Positions 23,078 to 32,274 are shown, counted from the stretch's first letter. The stretch is 35,859 nt of DNA from Candidatus Paralachnospira sangeri (GCA_904397815.1 CAJFOT010000008.1:1-35859); one strand, 5' to 3'. A program made the numbers and translations. Notes: generated by a model from the sequence alone, not told the origin.

Positions 23078-24595
23078 ATGAAAAGATTTCTTGTAAATAT
23101 AACCGTATTTCTGGTCGCTTTCTGCCTGTTTTTCACAGCGTTCCCGGCACTGCCTGCGGCTGCATCCATGAGCAGTACTGCCCAAACGGATGAAAGTGAG
23201 TCAGAGCAGGGCGAGTCTGCTGCTGAGGAAACAGAAGAGACCGCAGAGGGGGAACCGACAGAAGAACCTCAGGATGATACGCTTTATATTACAGCCTCAG
23301 ACTGGCCCGAAGCCCCTTCTGTCAACGCGGACGGCGCAATTTTAATGGACGCTGTCACAGGCACTGTCCTGTATGAGAAGAACGCCAATCATACCTTTTA
23401 TCCTGCCAGCATCACCAAGATTATGACTGCTCTGCTGACAGCGGAAAATTGTTCTTTTGATGAAACAGTCACTTTTTCTCACGAAGCTGTTTACTCTGTG
23501 CCGTCCGGCTATGCCAGCATCGCTGCCAACGAGGGTGAGGAAATGTCCGTGGAGGATTGTATGTATGCCCTTTTGCTGCCTTCTGCCAATGATGCTGCCA
23601 ACGCCCTGGGAGAACATATCGCCGGCTCTGTGGAAGCTTTCGCCCAGATGATGAATGAGCGGGCAGCTCAGCTGGGAGCCAAGCATACTCATTTTGTCAA
23701 TCCCAGCGGTATCCACGATGAGGCTCATGTCACCACGCCTTATGATATGGCTATGATTATGAAAGCCTGTGTCCTTAATGAACGCTTTATGCAGGTAGCC
23801 TCTTCCCAAACGCATACCATCATGCCTACCAATAAACAGGAGGAAGAAAGACCTGTAGCCAATCTCCACCGGATGCTTTTTTCCTCTTACAGTGAATATT
23901 ACGAATATGCCGTAGCCGGAAAAACAGGCTATACCACCCCTGCCCAGAACACTCTGGTCACCTATGCGGAAAAAGGGGATATGAAGCTGATCTGCGTGGT
24001 CATGCATTGTTCCGGAACTACTTATGAGGATACGGAAGCACTGTTGGAATACGGCTTCAACAATTTCACCATGTACCAGGCGTCCCAGACAGACGACCGG
24101 TACACCATGGAATCCAATGGTTTTTTTGACAGCAGCTTCAGCGGGGATCGCCAGGCCAGCATAGAATTCAGTGATGGCGGATGGGTGATTCTTCCCAATG
24201 GTGTCTCATTCTTTGATACCGAACCGGAGCTGGCCTACGTCAATGAGTCATCAGAAGGCTCCGATGTCTTTGCTGATCTGACATATTACTATGAAGGGAT
24301 GGAAGTAGGCCAGGCACAGCTGCGGCTGATTACCACATCTGACGATGCCTTTGATTTCAGTCAGCATTCCGCAGAATCCGGCACCGCCGCCGCAGAAACC
24401 GAAGCGCCGAATGAAGAAAACACTGTGATTCTGATTAATGTGTGGTATATTATAGGCGGAGTCATTCTCATTCTGCTGATTGTCATCGCCATTATCGCGT
24501 TCCGGCGCTACAACAGTGAAACAAGTAAGAAAATACGCGTTCTTCGGAAACGCCGGAAAATAAAATTTAAGTCGGATAAAAAAATGAAGTTCTGA
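23078..24595 (+). CDS. D-alanyl-D-alanine carboxypeptidase (S11 family, DacA/DacF-like)
   Basis: The 505-residue low-molecular-weight penicillin-binding protein trims pentapeptides in peptidoglycan. It has a signal peptide (about 1-28) and an acidic Glu/Ser-rich linker (about 30-65). The catalytic motifs are S-x-x-K in ASITKIM (about residues 111-114), S-x-N in SANDAAN (about 168) and KTG in AGKTGYT (about 285). A C-terminal beta domain and a single membrane helix (about 450-472) with a basic cytoplasmic tail follow. AAAGGAG precedes ATG 23078. The membrane anchor is a true helix, not the amphipathic one of PBP5. The acidic linker is longer than usual. Confidence 0.93.
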   Translation: MKRFLVNITVFLVAFCLFFTAFPALPAAASMSSTAQTDESESEQGESAAEETEETAEGEPTEEPQDDTLYITASDWPEAPSVNADGAILMDAVTGTVLYEKNANHTFYPASITKIMTALLTAENCSFDETVTFSHEAVYSVPSGYASIAANEGEEMSVEDCMYALLLPSANDAANALGEHIAGSVEAFAQMMNERAAQLGAKHTHFVNPSGIHDEAHVTTPYDMAMIMKACVLNERFMQVASSQTHTIMPTNKQEEERPVANLHRMLFSSYSEYYEYAVAGKTGYTTPAQNTLVTYAEKGDMKLICVVMHCSGTTYEDTEALLEYGFNNFTMYQASQTDDRYTMESNGFFDSSFSGDRQASIEFSDGGWVILPNGVSFFDTEPELAYVNESSEGSDVFADLTYYYEGMEVGQAQLRLITTSDDAFDFSQHSAESGTAAAETEAPNEENTVILINVWYIIGGVILILLIVIAIIAFRRYNSETSKKIRVLRKRRKIKFKSDKKMKF

Positions 24596-24604
24596 TCAGG
24601 AAAG

Positions 24605-24675
24605 GGCCCGGTGAATAATAGCAGCATCTGCCATTATTTACCGGGCCATTCATTTACTCTTTCCTCTTTTTTAAG
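24605..24675. terminator. Hairpin terminator between convergent dac and exonuclease genes
   Basis: GGCCCGGTGAATAAT (24605-24619) pairs with 24633-24647 (15 bp, one G-T wobble). On the plus strand a loose T-rich tract (TTTACTCTTTCCTCTTTTTT, 24654-24673) follows and ends at the exonuclease stop codon. It serves mainly the carboxypeptidase operon. Confidence 0.6.
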
Positions 24676-25633
24676 CGCCCTTTTTATGTTTTCTGCGTGT
24701 GCGCCGTTTCGCCCGCAGATGTTCTCTCTTTTCACGGACCTTTTCCACATCCTCTTCTCCCGCCATCCGCAAAATCTTGATGACATAGTAAGCGTCTCCC
24801 TCCGCCGCTTTTTTCAGCCGGATTTTTCCTTTCATGTATCCGTGATCAGGGCACCAGGAAAGGCTGTCATAGGTTTTCGATCCTGACGGAAACCACCGGA
24901 TTTTCCGTCTCAGACTGCGCCCGCAGACACAGCAGGGCGTAGCGGTAACACCCTTGTCCTCCATAACCGCTTCTTTTGTGCAGAAAGGCCGGGAAACATA
25001 TTTCGCATAGTCGGGAAACTGAAGATAAATTTCATCCTCTTTCGTCCGGGGCGGCCTGTGATAATCTACAGACAGATAATCCTTCACCCGCTCCCAGTCC
25101 AGCTTCTGCATAATCATGGCAGTATAGCAGGTATCGTCATAAGCTCTGTGAAAAGACAGATCCTTCTGAAAATGCAGATATTCCACCGCATATTCCAGCG
25201 ATCTTCTGGAATGGCCATCTTCATATACACGGCTGAACAGCTTCTGCACATCATAGAAAAGGAGGGGTCTGGGAAAGGGATTCTCCATCTGATAGAAATC
25301 CATATTTCTCTGCAGCTCTTCCAGATCCATAGTTCCCCAGGTACACATCACATAATCCTCCCCGCACCAGCGCAGGAAGTCGCCGGCCACCTCCGGGAAG
25401 CTTCTGGCGCTGCTCAGCTCCCCCATGGAGATATGGATCAGCTCCTGGGTTTTAAAATGCAGATTCTGATAAACCTGAGGCCGGACACATTCATGGAAAC
25501 GGTCGATGATCTGTCTGGACTGATCCAGCTTGACCGCCCCGATTTCAATAATCTCAAAGGGAATGGCCCGGTTCTCACCTGATTTGCCGGCAGGGGACTG
25601 ATTCCATTCCAGATCCAGCACAATATAATTCAT
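24671..25633 (-). CDS. DEDDh 3'-5' exonuclease with Cys-cluster and basic C-terminal tail
   Basis: The 320-residue protein opens with VLDLEWN (Asp7, Glu9, Exo I). It has WGTMDLEELQRNM (Exo II region) and HRAYDDTCYTAMI (His and Asp of Exo III), matching the DEDDh exonucleases of the RNase T/KapD/DnaQ superfamily. Beyond residue about 200 there is a C-terminal module with CCVCG and, about 25 residues later, WCPDHG, a possible zinc-binding knuckle. The end is a strongly basic tail of Lys/Arg. AGGAGG lies six bases before ATG 25633; the frame open to 25789 is not used. The tail suggests nucleic-acid binding. Whether the substrate is RNA or DNA is unknown. Confidence 0.85.
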   Translation of the reverse strand: MNYIVLDLEWNQSPAGKSGENRAIPFEIIEIGAVKLDQSRQIIDRFHECVRPQVYQNLHFKTQELIHISMGELSSARSFPEVAGDFLRWCGEDYVMCTWGTMDLEELQRNMDFYQMENPFPRPLLFYDVQKLFSRVYEDGHSRRSLEYAVEYLHFQKDLSFHRAYDDTCYTAMIMQKLDWERVKDYLSVDYHRPPRTKEDEIYLQFPDYAKYVSRPFCTKEAVMEDKGVTATPCCVCGRSLRRKIRWFPSGSKTYDSLSWCPDHGYMKGKIRLKKAAEGDAYYVIKILRMAGEEDVEKVREKREHLRAKRRTRRKHKKGA

Positions 25634-25740
25634 TGCAATCCTCCTCTGCCTGATGGCACATGAGAATCCCTGCAGCGGGAGTTCCTCTCTCCATTTTAAC
25701 ATAATGACAGCCGATAGGCAATGTCTGTCAAAAAACAGGC

Positions 25741-25768
25741 TTGATATTCCTGCTGAAAATCGTATAAT
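25741..25768 (+). promoter_or_regulatory. Promoter of the GT-C-like/hydE/hydF cluster
   Basis: TTGATA (25741-25746) and a perfect TATAAT (25763-25768) have a 16-bp spacer. The next gene starts at 25837. The tight spacing of the following genes suggests this promoter could drive all three. Confidence 0.65.
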
Positions 25769-25836
25769 TATTTCATAAATCAACACCATTCGCCTGAGAG
25801 CCCCCGGGCGCAGACTACATACACAGGAGGAAAATT

Positions 25837-28140
25837 ATGAAAAAGTACACGCCATATCTGGGCTGTCTGGCCATCGGTGCCCTGCTGATCACCATATGCA
25901 GCACCTGTTCCTTTCTATTCGCCACCAACAGCTGGGTTGATGTCAACTGCATCTTCACCGCCAGCCGGTCCATGGCTCACGGACAGGTACTGTACCGGGA
26001 CATTATGGATCACAAGGGATTTTATCTCTATATCATCAATATCCTGGGGTATCTGATCAGCCGGAGATCCTTTTTCGGCCTGTATATCATGGAAATTTTA
26101 TTTTTTTCCGCCTTTCTCATATTCTGCTACAAAATCTTTCTGTTATACGTCAGCCAATCCACCGCCATGCGGCTGGTGCCCCTGATCGGCGCTGTGGTCG
26201 CTGCCTGCAACTCCTTCGACGCAGGGGCCAGTTCCGAGGAATTCGTCCTGCCGCTGGCTGCCGCTTCCATTTACTTTATGCTCCGATGGCTGCACAGTGA
26301 CTGTGATTCGAAGCTGATGGACTGGAAAACGGTGTTTCTCAACGGCGTCCTGGCCGGCGTAACCCTGTGGATCAAATATACCATGCTGGGTCTCTGGTTC
26401 GGCTTTATGGCCATGGTCTTTTTTTTAATGCTCTCGAAGAAGGAATACCGCCGGGCTTTTCTCTCCTGTCTGGTTTTCCTGGGCGGCATGGCGGCGGCCT
26501 CTGTCCCGGTCCTCCTCTACTTCGGACTGAACGGGGCGCTGAGAGACTGCTGGCAGGTCTACTTTTATGATAATATCTTCCTCTACCCGTCGGCGGGAGA
26601 TACCCTGGCAGAGCGGCTGACTGTCATGGTCCGGTACTATCTGCGCCAGAGCAGGGGAAATCCTCTGGTTACCCTGAGCGTCTGGGGCGGCATGATCTGG
26701 TTTGTATTCTTTAACCCGAAGATTACCGGCGTCCTGAAACGGCTGGCCCTGCCTGTTATGTATGGCTTCCTGCTGCTGGGCATTTACTGGGGATGTAAAA
26801 ATTACTGGTACTATTTTCTGATTACCACCCCCTTCGCCGTCACCGGCGTGACTGCCCTGGGTTATATATGGGACCACACATCCTGGGCCCGTTTCTGGAC
26901 TGGAAAAAAGGACGGCATCATGCTGGCAGCCATCTGCCTGGTCTGCGCTGTCTGGTCCTGGTTTTCCTGCAACAATGCCGGTCTCCGGTCTGACAAGTGG
27001 GAGGACACGCCCCAGTATCAGTTCGCCCAGGTGATGTCCGAATCAGAGAATCCCACCCTGCAGGTTTATAATTTCCACGATTACGGCTTTTACAACGCCC
27101 TGGATATTATCCCCTCCTCCAAATATTTCACGCTGGTCAATTTCGATGAGGGCGTGATGCCGGAGATGTACGCGGAGCAGTACAATACCATCTACAACCA
27201 GGAGGTGGAATACGTGATCTGCATGACCTCCGTCCCCGCTTTTATCATGGAGGGCTATTATCCCGTATCCTATCACGCCAATTCCGGCTGCATCCTGCTG
27301 AAACAGGACACCGACAGCCGCTATACCACCGCCTACGCAGGCCGGGAGCAGGGAGAATACATCGAGACCATCGATGCCGTCGCCTGGCGCCTGGATACGG
27401 AAGAGGGACGGGATATCCTGGAGGGCACCCTGGAGCAGCCCGCGGACAGCCACAGCCTGGAGGTCCGTCTGGAAGGATGGACCTCAGAAGAGCTGCCGGC
27501 CTTTTCCGTCGCAGAGGCTGACGGCGCCTTCATCCCTGCTGAGACAGACAGCGCTGTGGACATCAACGGCGTCATAACCCTGCGCCTCACCTTCGACCCC
27601 CTGCGCCTGGCCCGGATCCGGATGGATATCGGCGGACAGGAAGCCGCAGAAGCGGATGTATCGGAGACAGCGGAGGCGGCAGACTGGCAGGCCCGGATCG
27701 ATGTGATGACGGTTTCAGACAGCACTGATGCCGGCCTGTACGAAACGCCCCTGTCCAAAACCCTGGGCCATGAAAACAGCGTCACCTCTCCCCTGGCGAT
27801 GGACAATGATTTCGGCACCTGCTGGACCTCCGGAACCGAGCAGGCCCAGGGACAGGTCTTTGACATGATGCTGACCCAGACCGTCAGCGGACTGCGGGGC
27901 GTGAAGCTGGCCCTGGATGCCAATACAGAGGAATATCCCAGAGACCTGAACCTCTACAGCACCCCGGATAATGTCAACTGGGCCCAGCTGGAGACCTGGT
28001 CTGATAACCAGACAGATTTCTTCTTTGACACCGCAGACAGCATGATGATCCGCCTGATCACCGGCGAGAATTCCGGCGGGACCGGCCAGCCCTGGTCCAT
28101 CAACGAAATTTACTTATGGCAGAATATACAGGGCCAGTGA
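25837..28140 (+). CDS. GT-C-type multi-pass membrane glycosyltransferase-like protein with C-terminal discoidin-like domain
   Basis: The 767-residue protein has about ten membrane helices in residues 1-370. Its first loop contains VDVNCIFTASRSMAHG and YRDIMDHKGFYLY, a pattern typical of PMT/ArnT-like (GT39/GT83-type) lipid-linked sugar transferases; the acidic D35-type residue and D-H-K-G are conserved. Residues about 380-640 form an extracytoplasmic region. The last about 125 residues (SPLAMDNDFGTCWTSG ... INEIYLW) resemble an F5/8 type C (discoidin) carbohydrate-binding domain. AGGAGG precedes ATG 25837. It is directly upstream of hydE (11-bp gap), with no obvious functional link. Donor and acceptor are unknown. 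Confidence 0.78.
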   Translation: MKKYTPYLGCLAIGALLITICSTCSFLFATNSWVDVNCIFTASRSMAHGQVLYRDIMDHKGFYLYIINILGYLISRRSFFGLYIMEILFFSAFLIFCYKIFLLYVSQSTAMRLVPLIGAVVAACNSFDAGASSEEFVLPLAAASIYFMLRWLHSDCDSKLMDWKTVFLNGVLAGVTLWIKYTMLGLWFGFMAMVFFLMLSKKEYRRAFLSCLVFLGGMAAASVPVLLYFGLNGALRDCWQVYFYDNIFLYPSAGDTLAERLTVMVRYYLRQSRGNPLVTLSVWGGMIWFVFFNPKITGVLKRLALPVMYGFLLLGIYWGCKNYWYYFLITTPFAVTGVTALGYIWDHTSWARFWTGKKDGIMLAAICLVCAVWSWFSCNNAGLRSDKWEDTPQYQFAQVMSESENPTLQVYNFHDYGFYNALDIIPSSKYFTLVNFDEGVMPEMYAEQYNTIYNQEVEYVICMTSVPAFIMEGYYPVSYHANSGCILLKQDTDSRYTTAYAGREQGEYIETIDAVAWRLDTEEGRDILEGTLEQPADSHSLEVRLEGWTSEELPAFSVAEADGAFIPAETDSAVDINGVITLRLTFDPLRLARIRMDIGGQEAAEADVSETAEAADWQARIDVMTVSDSTDAGLYETPLSKTLGHENSVTSPLAMDNDFGTCWTSGTEQAQGQVFDMMLTQTVSGLRGVKLALDANTEEYPRDLNLYSTPDNVNWAQLETWSDNQTDFFFDTADSMMIRLITGENSGGTGQPWSINEIYLWQNIQGQ

Positions 28141-28151
28141 AAGGAGCGCAT

Positions 28152-29201
28152 ATGGGATATATCAGAGAATTGATTCAGCAGCTGGAGGAGGAGCGGATCC
28201 TCCCCAGAAAGGAACTGACCGTCCTTCTGGAAGAACATACCCCGGAGGACGACCGGTATCTCTATGAGCGGGCAGACCGGCTGCGCCGGCTTTCCTTCGG
28301 AAACCAGATTTACATCCGGGGACTGATCGAGTTCTCCAGTTACTGCAAAAATGACTGCCTGTACTGCGGACTGCGGAGAAGCAATTCCCATGCTGAACGG
28401 TACCGTCTGACCAGTGAAGAGATCCTTGACTGCTGCCGGGTCGGCTACCAGCTGGGATTCCGCACCTTCGTCCTCCAGAGCGGGGAGGACGGATGGTACA
28501 CAGACCGCCGGATGTGCGATCTGATCGCCGCCATTAAACAGGAATGGCCGGACTGTGCACTTACCCTGTCCATCGGGGAGAAAAGCCGGGACAGCTACCA
28601 GGCTTATTTCGACGCCGGGGCGGACCGGTATCTGCTGCGCCATGAGACGGCGAACGCCTGTCACTACGCCCGGCTCCACCCGCCGGAACAGACTCTGGCC
28701 AGCCGTATGGAATGCCTGCGCAGCCTGAAAGAGATCGGCTATCAGACAGGCTGCGGCTTTATGGTCGGCTCCCCGGGGCAGACTGCCGCCGAGCTGGCTG
28801 ACGATCTTCTGTTTATCCACGAATTTCAGCCGGAGATGGTGGGAATCGGCCCTTTTATCCCCCATCATGACACCCCCTTCGCCCATGAGGCCGCAGGTAC
28901 TGTGGAGCAGACCCTCTTCTGCCTGGCTCTGGTACGGCTGATACTCCCCGGCGTACTGCTGCCCGCCACCACAGCACTTGGCACCATAGACCCCTTCGGA
29001 CGGGAAAAAGGGATTCACGCAGGTGCCAATGTGATTATGCCCAACCTTTCACCCTCAGACGTCCGCAGAAAATATATGCTGTACGACAATAAAATCTCCG
29101 CCGGCGATGAAGCGGCAGAAAATCTGGCTGACCTGAAGGCCCGCATGGAGGCTATCGGCTGCCAGATTCCGGTCAGCCGGGGAGATTACAGAAAAATATA
29201 A
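28152..29201 (+). CDS. hydE: [FeFe] hydrogenase maturase HydE (radical SAM)
   Basis: The 349-residue radical SAM enzyme has the cluster motif CKNDCLYCGLR (CxxxCxxC, about residues 64-71). It shows the HydE-specific sequence IEFSSYCKNDC and later SGEDGWYTD and GFMVGSPGQT. HydE works with HydG and HydF to build the diiron subcluster of the H-cluster in [FeFe] hydrogenase. ATG 28152 has AAAGGAG five bases upstream; a longer frame overlapping the upstream gene is rejected. hydF follows after 21 bp. Neither hydG nor a hydrogenase gene is in the window. Confidence 0.95.
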   Translation: MGYIRELIQQLEEERILPRKELTVLLEEHTPEDDRYLYERADRLRRLSFGNQIYIRGLIEFSSYCKNDCLYCGLRRSNSHAERYRLTSEEILDCCRVGYQLGFRTFVLQSGEDGWYTDRRMCDLIAAIKQEWPDCALTLSIGEKSRDSYQAYFDAGADRYLLRHETANACHYARLHPPEQTLASRMECLRSLKEIGYQTGCGFMVGSPGQTAAELADDLLFIHEFQPEMVGIGPFIPHHDTPFAHEAAGTVEQTLFCLALVRLILPGVLLPATTALGTIDPFGREKGIHAGANVIMPNLSPSDVRRKYMLYDNKISAGDEAAENLADLKARMEAIGCQIPVSRGDYRKI

Positions 29202-29222
29202 ACAACAAGTAGGAGGATCATT

Positions 29223-30440
29223 ATGAGTTTAAACAGCACCCCTTCCTCAGACCGGGTACATATCGGCTTCTTCGGCCGGCGCAACGCAGGCAAATCCAGT
29301 GTGGTAAACGCTGTCACCGGACAGAATCTGGCCATCGTATCTGACGTCAAAGGCACCACCACAGACCCGGTCTATAAGGCGATGGAACTCCTGCCCCTGG
29401 GGCCTGTCATGATTATCGATACCCCCGGCATCGACGATGAAGGCGCCCTGGGCGCCCTGCGGGTAAAAAAGACCCGGCAGGTGCTGAATAAGACAGACGT
29501 GGCTGTTCTGATTGTGGACGGCTGCGAGGGAAAGAAACAGTGCGACGGAGAGCTGATCGACCTTTTCATCAAAAAAGGCCTGCCCTACGTAATCGTCTAC
29601 AATAAATCCGACCTGTGCGCCCCCGCTCCCAATCACGCTGAAAATGAAATATGGGTCAGCGCCCTGGAGGGCACCAATATCTATGAATTAAAGGAACTGA
29701 TCGGCCGTCTGGCCGCCACCCAGGAAAATCAGCGGCGGATCGTGGCCGACCTGGTCTCTCCCGGCGATTTTCTCGTCCTGGTGATCCCCATCGACAAAGC
29801 CGCCCCCAAAGGCCGCCTGATCCTGCCCCAGCAGCAGACCATCCGGGATATCCTGGACGCAGACGCCAATGCCATCGTTGTAAAGGAAAACCAGCTGAAA
29901 CAGACATTGTCTCACATAGGTCCCCGTCCCCGGCTGGTGATCACTGACAGCCAGGTATTCCAGCGGGTTAGCACAGACACCCCGTCAGATATTCAGCTGA
30001 CTTCTTTTTCTATCCTTTTCGCCCGCTACAAAGGCAATCTGGCACAGAATGTGCGGGGTGTCCGGACACTGGAAAATCTGAAAGACAATGATCGGATACT
30101 GATCTGTGAAGGCTGTACGCATCACCGCCAGTGCAATGATATCGGCACTGTCAAGATGCCCGGCTGGATTCAGAAGTATACAGGAAAGAAACTGGAATTT
30201 TCTTTCACCTCCGGCACCGAATTTCCGGACGATCTGTCGGATTACCGGCTTATCGTCCACTGCGGAGGCTGTATGCTGAACGAGCGGGAGATGAAATACC
30301 GGCTTCAGTGCGCTGAAGACCAGGGTATTCCCATGACCAATTATGGCATTCTCATCGCTTATATCCATGGCATCCTTGCAAGAAGTCTGGAACCCTTCCC
30401 CGAAATCGCAGGCATATTAGAGAATGGAGATCACCGCTGA
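29223..30440 (+). CDS. hydF: [FeFe] hydrogenase H-cluster maturation GTPase HydF
   Basis: The 405-residue protein has an Era/TrmE-type GTPase domain with P-loop GRRNAGKSS (about 18-26), switch GTTTDP, DTPGIDD and NKSD. A dimerisation domain follows, then a C-terminal [4Fe-4S] site formed by CEGCTHHRQC and later HCGGC. HydF is the scaffold on which the diiron precursor is assembled and passed to apo-hydrogenase. TAGGAGG precedes ATG 29223. It is translated close behind hydE. All expected motifs are present. Confidence 0.96.
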   Translation: MSLNSTPSSDRVHIGFFGRRNAGKSSVVNAVTGQNLAIVSDVKGTTTDPVYKAMELLPLGPVMIIDTPGIDDEGALGALRVKKTRQVLNKTDVAVLIVDGCEGKKQCDGELIDLFIKKGLPYVIVYNKSDLCAPAPNHAENEIWVSALEGTNIYELKELIGRLAATQENQRRIVADLVSPGDFLVLVIPIDKAAPKGRLILPQQQTIRDILDADANAIVVKENQLKQTLSHIGPRPRLVITDSQVFQRVSTDTPSDIQLTSFSILFARYKGNLAQNVRGVRTLENLKDNDRILICEGCTHHRQCNDIGTVKMPGWIQKYTGKKLEFSFTSGTEFPDDLSDYRLIVHCGGCMLNEREMKYRLQCAEDQGIPMTNYGILIAYIHGILARSLEPFPEIAGILENGDHR

Positions 30441-30456
30441 GGCCGCCCTGCCCCAC

Positions 30457-30474
30457 GGACGCCGGCAGGCGTCC
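30457..30474 (+). other. Hairpin downstream of hydF
   Basis: GGACGCC (30457-30463) pairs with GGCGTCC (30468-30474) around GGCA. No T tract follows, so it may be a weak or protein-dependent terminator. Confidence 0.4.
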
Positions 30475-30511
30475 TCTGGCTGGATTCCCAAAAAGCCCAA
30501 AGGTGCAGATA

Positions 30512-30540
30512 TTGCGTATTTTTCATCCCTATGATATGAT
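30512..30540 (+). promoter_or_regulatory. Promoter of the GntR-family gene
   Basis: TTGCGT (30512-30517) and TATGAT (30535-30540) are spaced by 17 bp, 44 bp before ATG 30584. I see no clear operator palindrome beside it. Confidence 0.5.
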
Positions 30541-30583
30541 AAACAACAGATATATCAGAAAAAGCTGACAGAAAGGACTGACC

Positions 30584-31216
30584 ATGGGAAAAACAGAGAT
30601 TGCTTACGAATATATAAAAAATAAAATACTTTCCTGGGAATACCCCCCTTTAAGTGATCTGTCAGAGGATGCCATCCAAAAGGAACTGAACATCAGCCGT
30701 ACACCGGTACGGGAGGCTTTTCTCCGTCTGGAAAAAGAAGGCTTCGTCTATATTTATCCCCGTAAGGGAACCATCGTCTCCGAGGTGACCAAAGATCTGA
30801 TTGATGAAATCTATCAGATCCGAGAGCTGAACGAGCCCTTTATCGCAGTTCAGGCCATGGGTCATATCGACCGCGGATGGCTGGAAGAGATCCATGAAAT
30901 GCTTCAGAATCCTCCGCATGATCTGGAAAGAGAGGCGCTGAAAAAATATTATATTGACATCGATCATCATCTCCACACAAAAATACTGGAAAGCTGCTCC
31001 AACCGGTATCTGAAAACCATTATGCGCAATGTATATGACCATGATCAGCGCATCCGCATGCGTACCTCCGACCCTCTCAGAGATCAGAACAGTACGATCC
31101 GGGAACACCTGCACATCATTGAAGGCCTGCTGGAACAGGACGCAGACAAGGTGCGCCATTGGTCTCTCATCCACATTGGAACCTCAAAACAGGTTACCTA
31201 TGAACAGATGGGATAA
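30584..31216 (+). CDS. GntR-family transcriptional regulator, FCD (FadR) subfamily
   Basis: The 210-residue protein has an N-terminal winged helix (LSEDAIQKELNISRTPVREA, FLRLEKEGFVYIYPRKGTIV, about residues 25-65). The all-helical FCD ligand domain carries the metal-binding acidic/His set in DIDHHLH (about 126-132), REHLHIIEGL and SLIHIGTSK. Such regulators sense small carboxylates or sugar acids. AAAGGA precedes ATG 30584. No metabolic operon directly abuts it: the next plus-strand gene is a glycosyltransferase 170 bp away, so its targets are unknown. Confidence 0.92.
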   Translation: MGKTEIAYEYIKNKILSWEYPPLSDLSEDAIQKELNISRTPVREAFLRLEKEGFVYIYPRKGTIVSEVTKDLIDEIYQIRELNEPFIAVQAMGHIDRGWLEEIHEMLQNPPHDLEREALKKYYIDIDHHLHTKILESCSNRYLKTIMRNVYDHDQRIRMRTSDPLRDQNSTIREHLHIIEGLLEQDADKVRHWSLIHIGTSKQVTYEQMG

Positions 31217-31249
31217 AATCTATCCTTTCGGACATCTCGCAAATGCAAA

Positions 31250-31316
31250 ACGGCCCGTACGCATAAGCAAGATTAGCTTACGGAGTGTCAGATCTGCCTG
31301 ACGATGCCTGCAGATC
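31250..31316 (+). other. Two hairpins in the GntR-GT2 intergenic region
   Basis: The first pairs TAAGC (about 31264-31268) with GCTTA, with flanking CCG/CGG. The second pairs GATCTGC (31291-31297) with GCAGATC (31310-31316). No T tract follows either. I do not recognise a known riboswitch or ncRNA. Confidence 0.35.
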
Positions 31317-31386
31317 AAATGCGCAATTATCTGGTTGGCGTCCGGAAGGTTTCGAAACACAATTCCGGCATTAGGAGGGAACTGTA

Positions 31387-32274
31387 ATGGGGGAACCGCT
31401 TGTTTCTGTAATTATTCCTGTATACAATGGTGAGGCTACCGTTGTCCGGTGCCTGAAAAGCGTACTGTTCCAGGATTATCTGAATCTGGAAATTCTGGCA
31501 GTAAATGACGGCAGCACTGACCGGAGTCTGGCGCTGTGTCGGGAACTGGCCGATTATGATTCCCGTGTCATCATTATCGACCAGCCCAACTCCGGAGTTT
31601 CCGCTGCCAGAAATCATGCTCTGGACATAGCCCGTGGAAAATATATTCAGTTTCTGGACTGTGATGACTGGATTACCCCGGACGCCACTGCCCGAATGAC
31701 CGCTGCCGCAGAAAAAAGCGGATGTGATCTGGTCATTGGCGATTTCTACCGCGTCGACCAGGAGCGTATGGAACTGAAAACCCACATCAGGAATTCCTCC
31801 GTAATGACCCGGCAGGAATACTGCCGCTGCATGATGGATGAACCCGCTGATTTTTATTACGGTGTTCTGTGGAACAAACTTTTCCGCAGAGATATCATTG
31901 AAACCTGTCATCTGCGCTGCGACACAGATCTGAACTGGTGCGAGGATTTTCTCTTTAATCTCCAATATATCCGCAATGCCGATACCTTCTGCGCCCTGCA
32001 GGCACCGGTGTACTATTATGTAAAAACCAAAGGCAGTCTGGTCAGCACTGAGGTCAGGCCCGCCCGGATCTGGAAGGTTCGCCGGAAACTGCTCCAGTAC
32101 TACCGGGAACTTTACCAGAGCATGGGTATGTATGAAGAAAACAAAGGCAAAATCAACAGCTTTATGATCGCTGTCGCCCGGGACGGCAATGTCAGCCGGA
32201 TCGGATACCGCACTACCTCCCTGGCCGGAGATTACAGTGAAGAATTAGAATGGCTGGGGCCTCTGGCAGAATAA
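31387..32274 (+). CDS. Family 2 glycosyltransferase
   Basis: The 295-residue protein has the GT-A fold of GT2. The start LVSVIIPVYNGEATVVRCLKS is split here across about residues 4-24. It also has VNDGSTDRS (nucleotide-sugar binding), FLDCDDWI (D-x-D metal site, about 96-99) and WCEDFLFN (catalytic-base region). There is no membrane segment, so it acts in the cytosol on lipid-linked or protein acceptors. AGGAGG precedes ATG 31387 at good spacing. It appears to be a single gene, convergent with the YtvI-like gene. Sugar and acceptor are unknown. Confidence 0.92.
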   Translation: MGEPLVSVIIPVYNGEATVVRCLKSVLFQDYLNLEILAVNDGSTDRSLALCRELADYDSRVIIIDQPNSGVSAARNHALDIARGKYIQFLDCDDWITPDATARMTAAAEKSGCDLVIGDFYRVDQERMELKTHIRNSSVMTRQEYCRCMMDEPADFYYGVLWNKLFRRDIIETCHLRCDTDLNWCEDFLFNLQYIRNADTFCALQAPVYYYVKTKGSLVSTEVRPARIWKVRRKLLQYYRELYQSMGMYEENKGKINSFMIAVARDGNVSRIGYRTTSLAGDYSEELEWLGPLAE

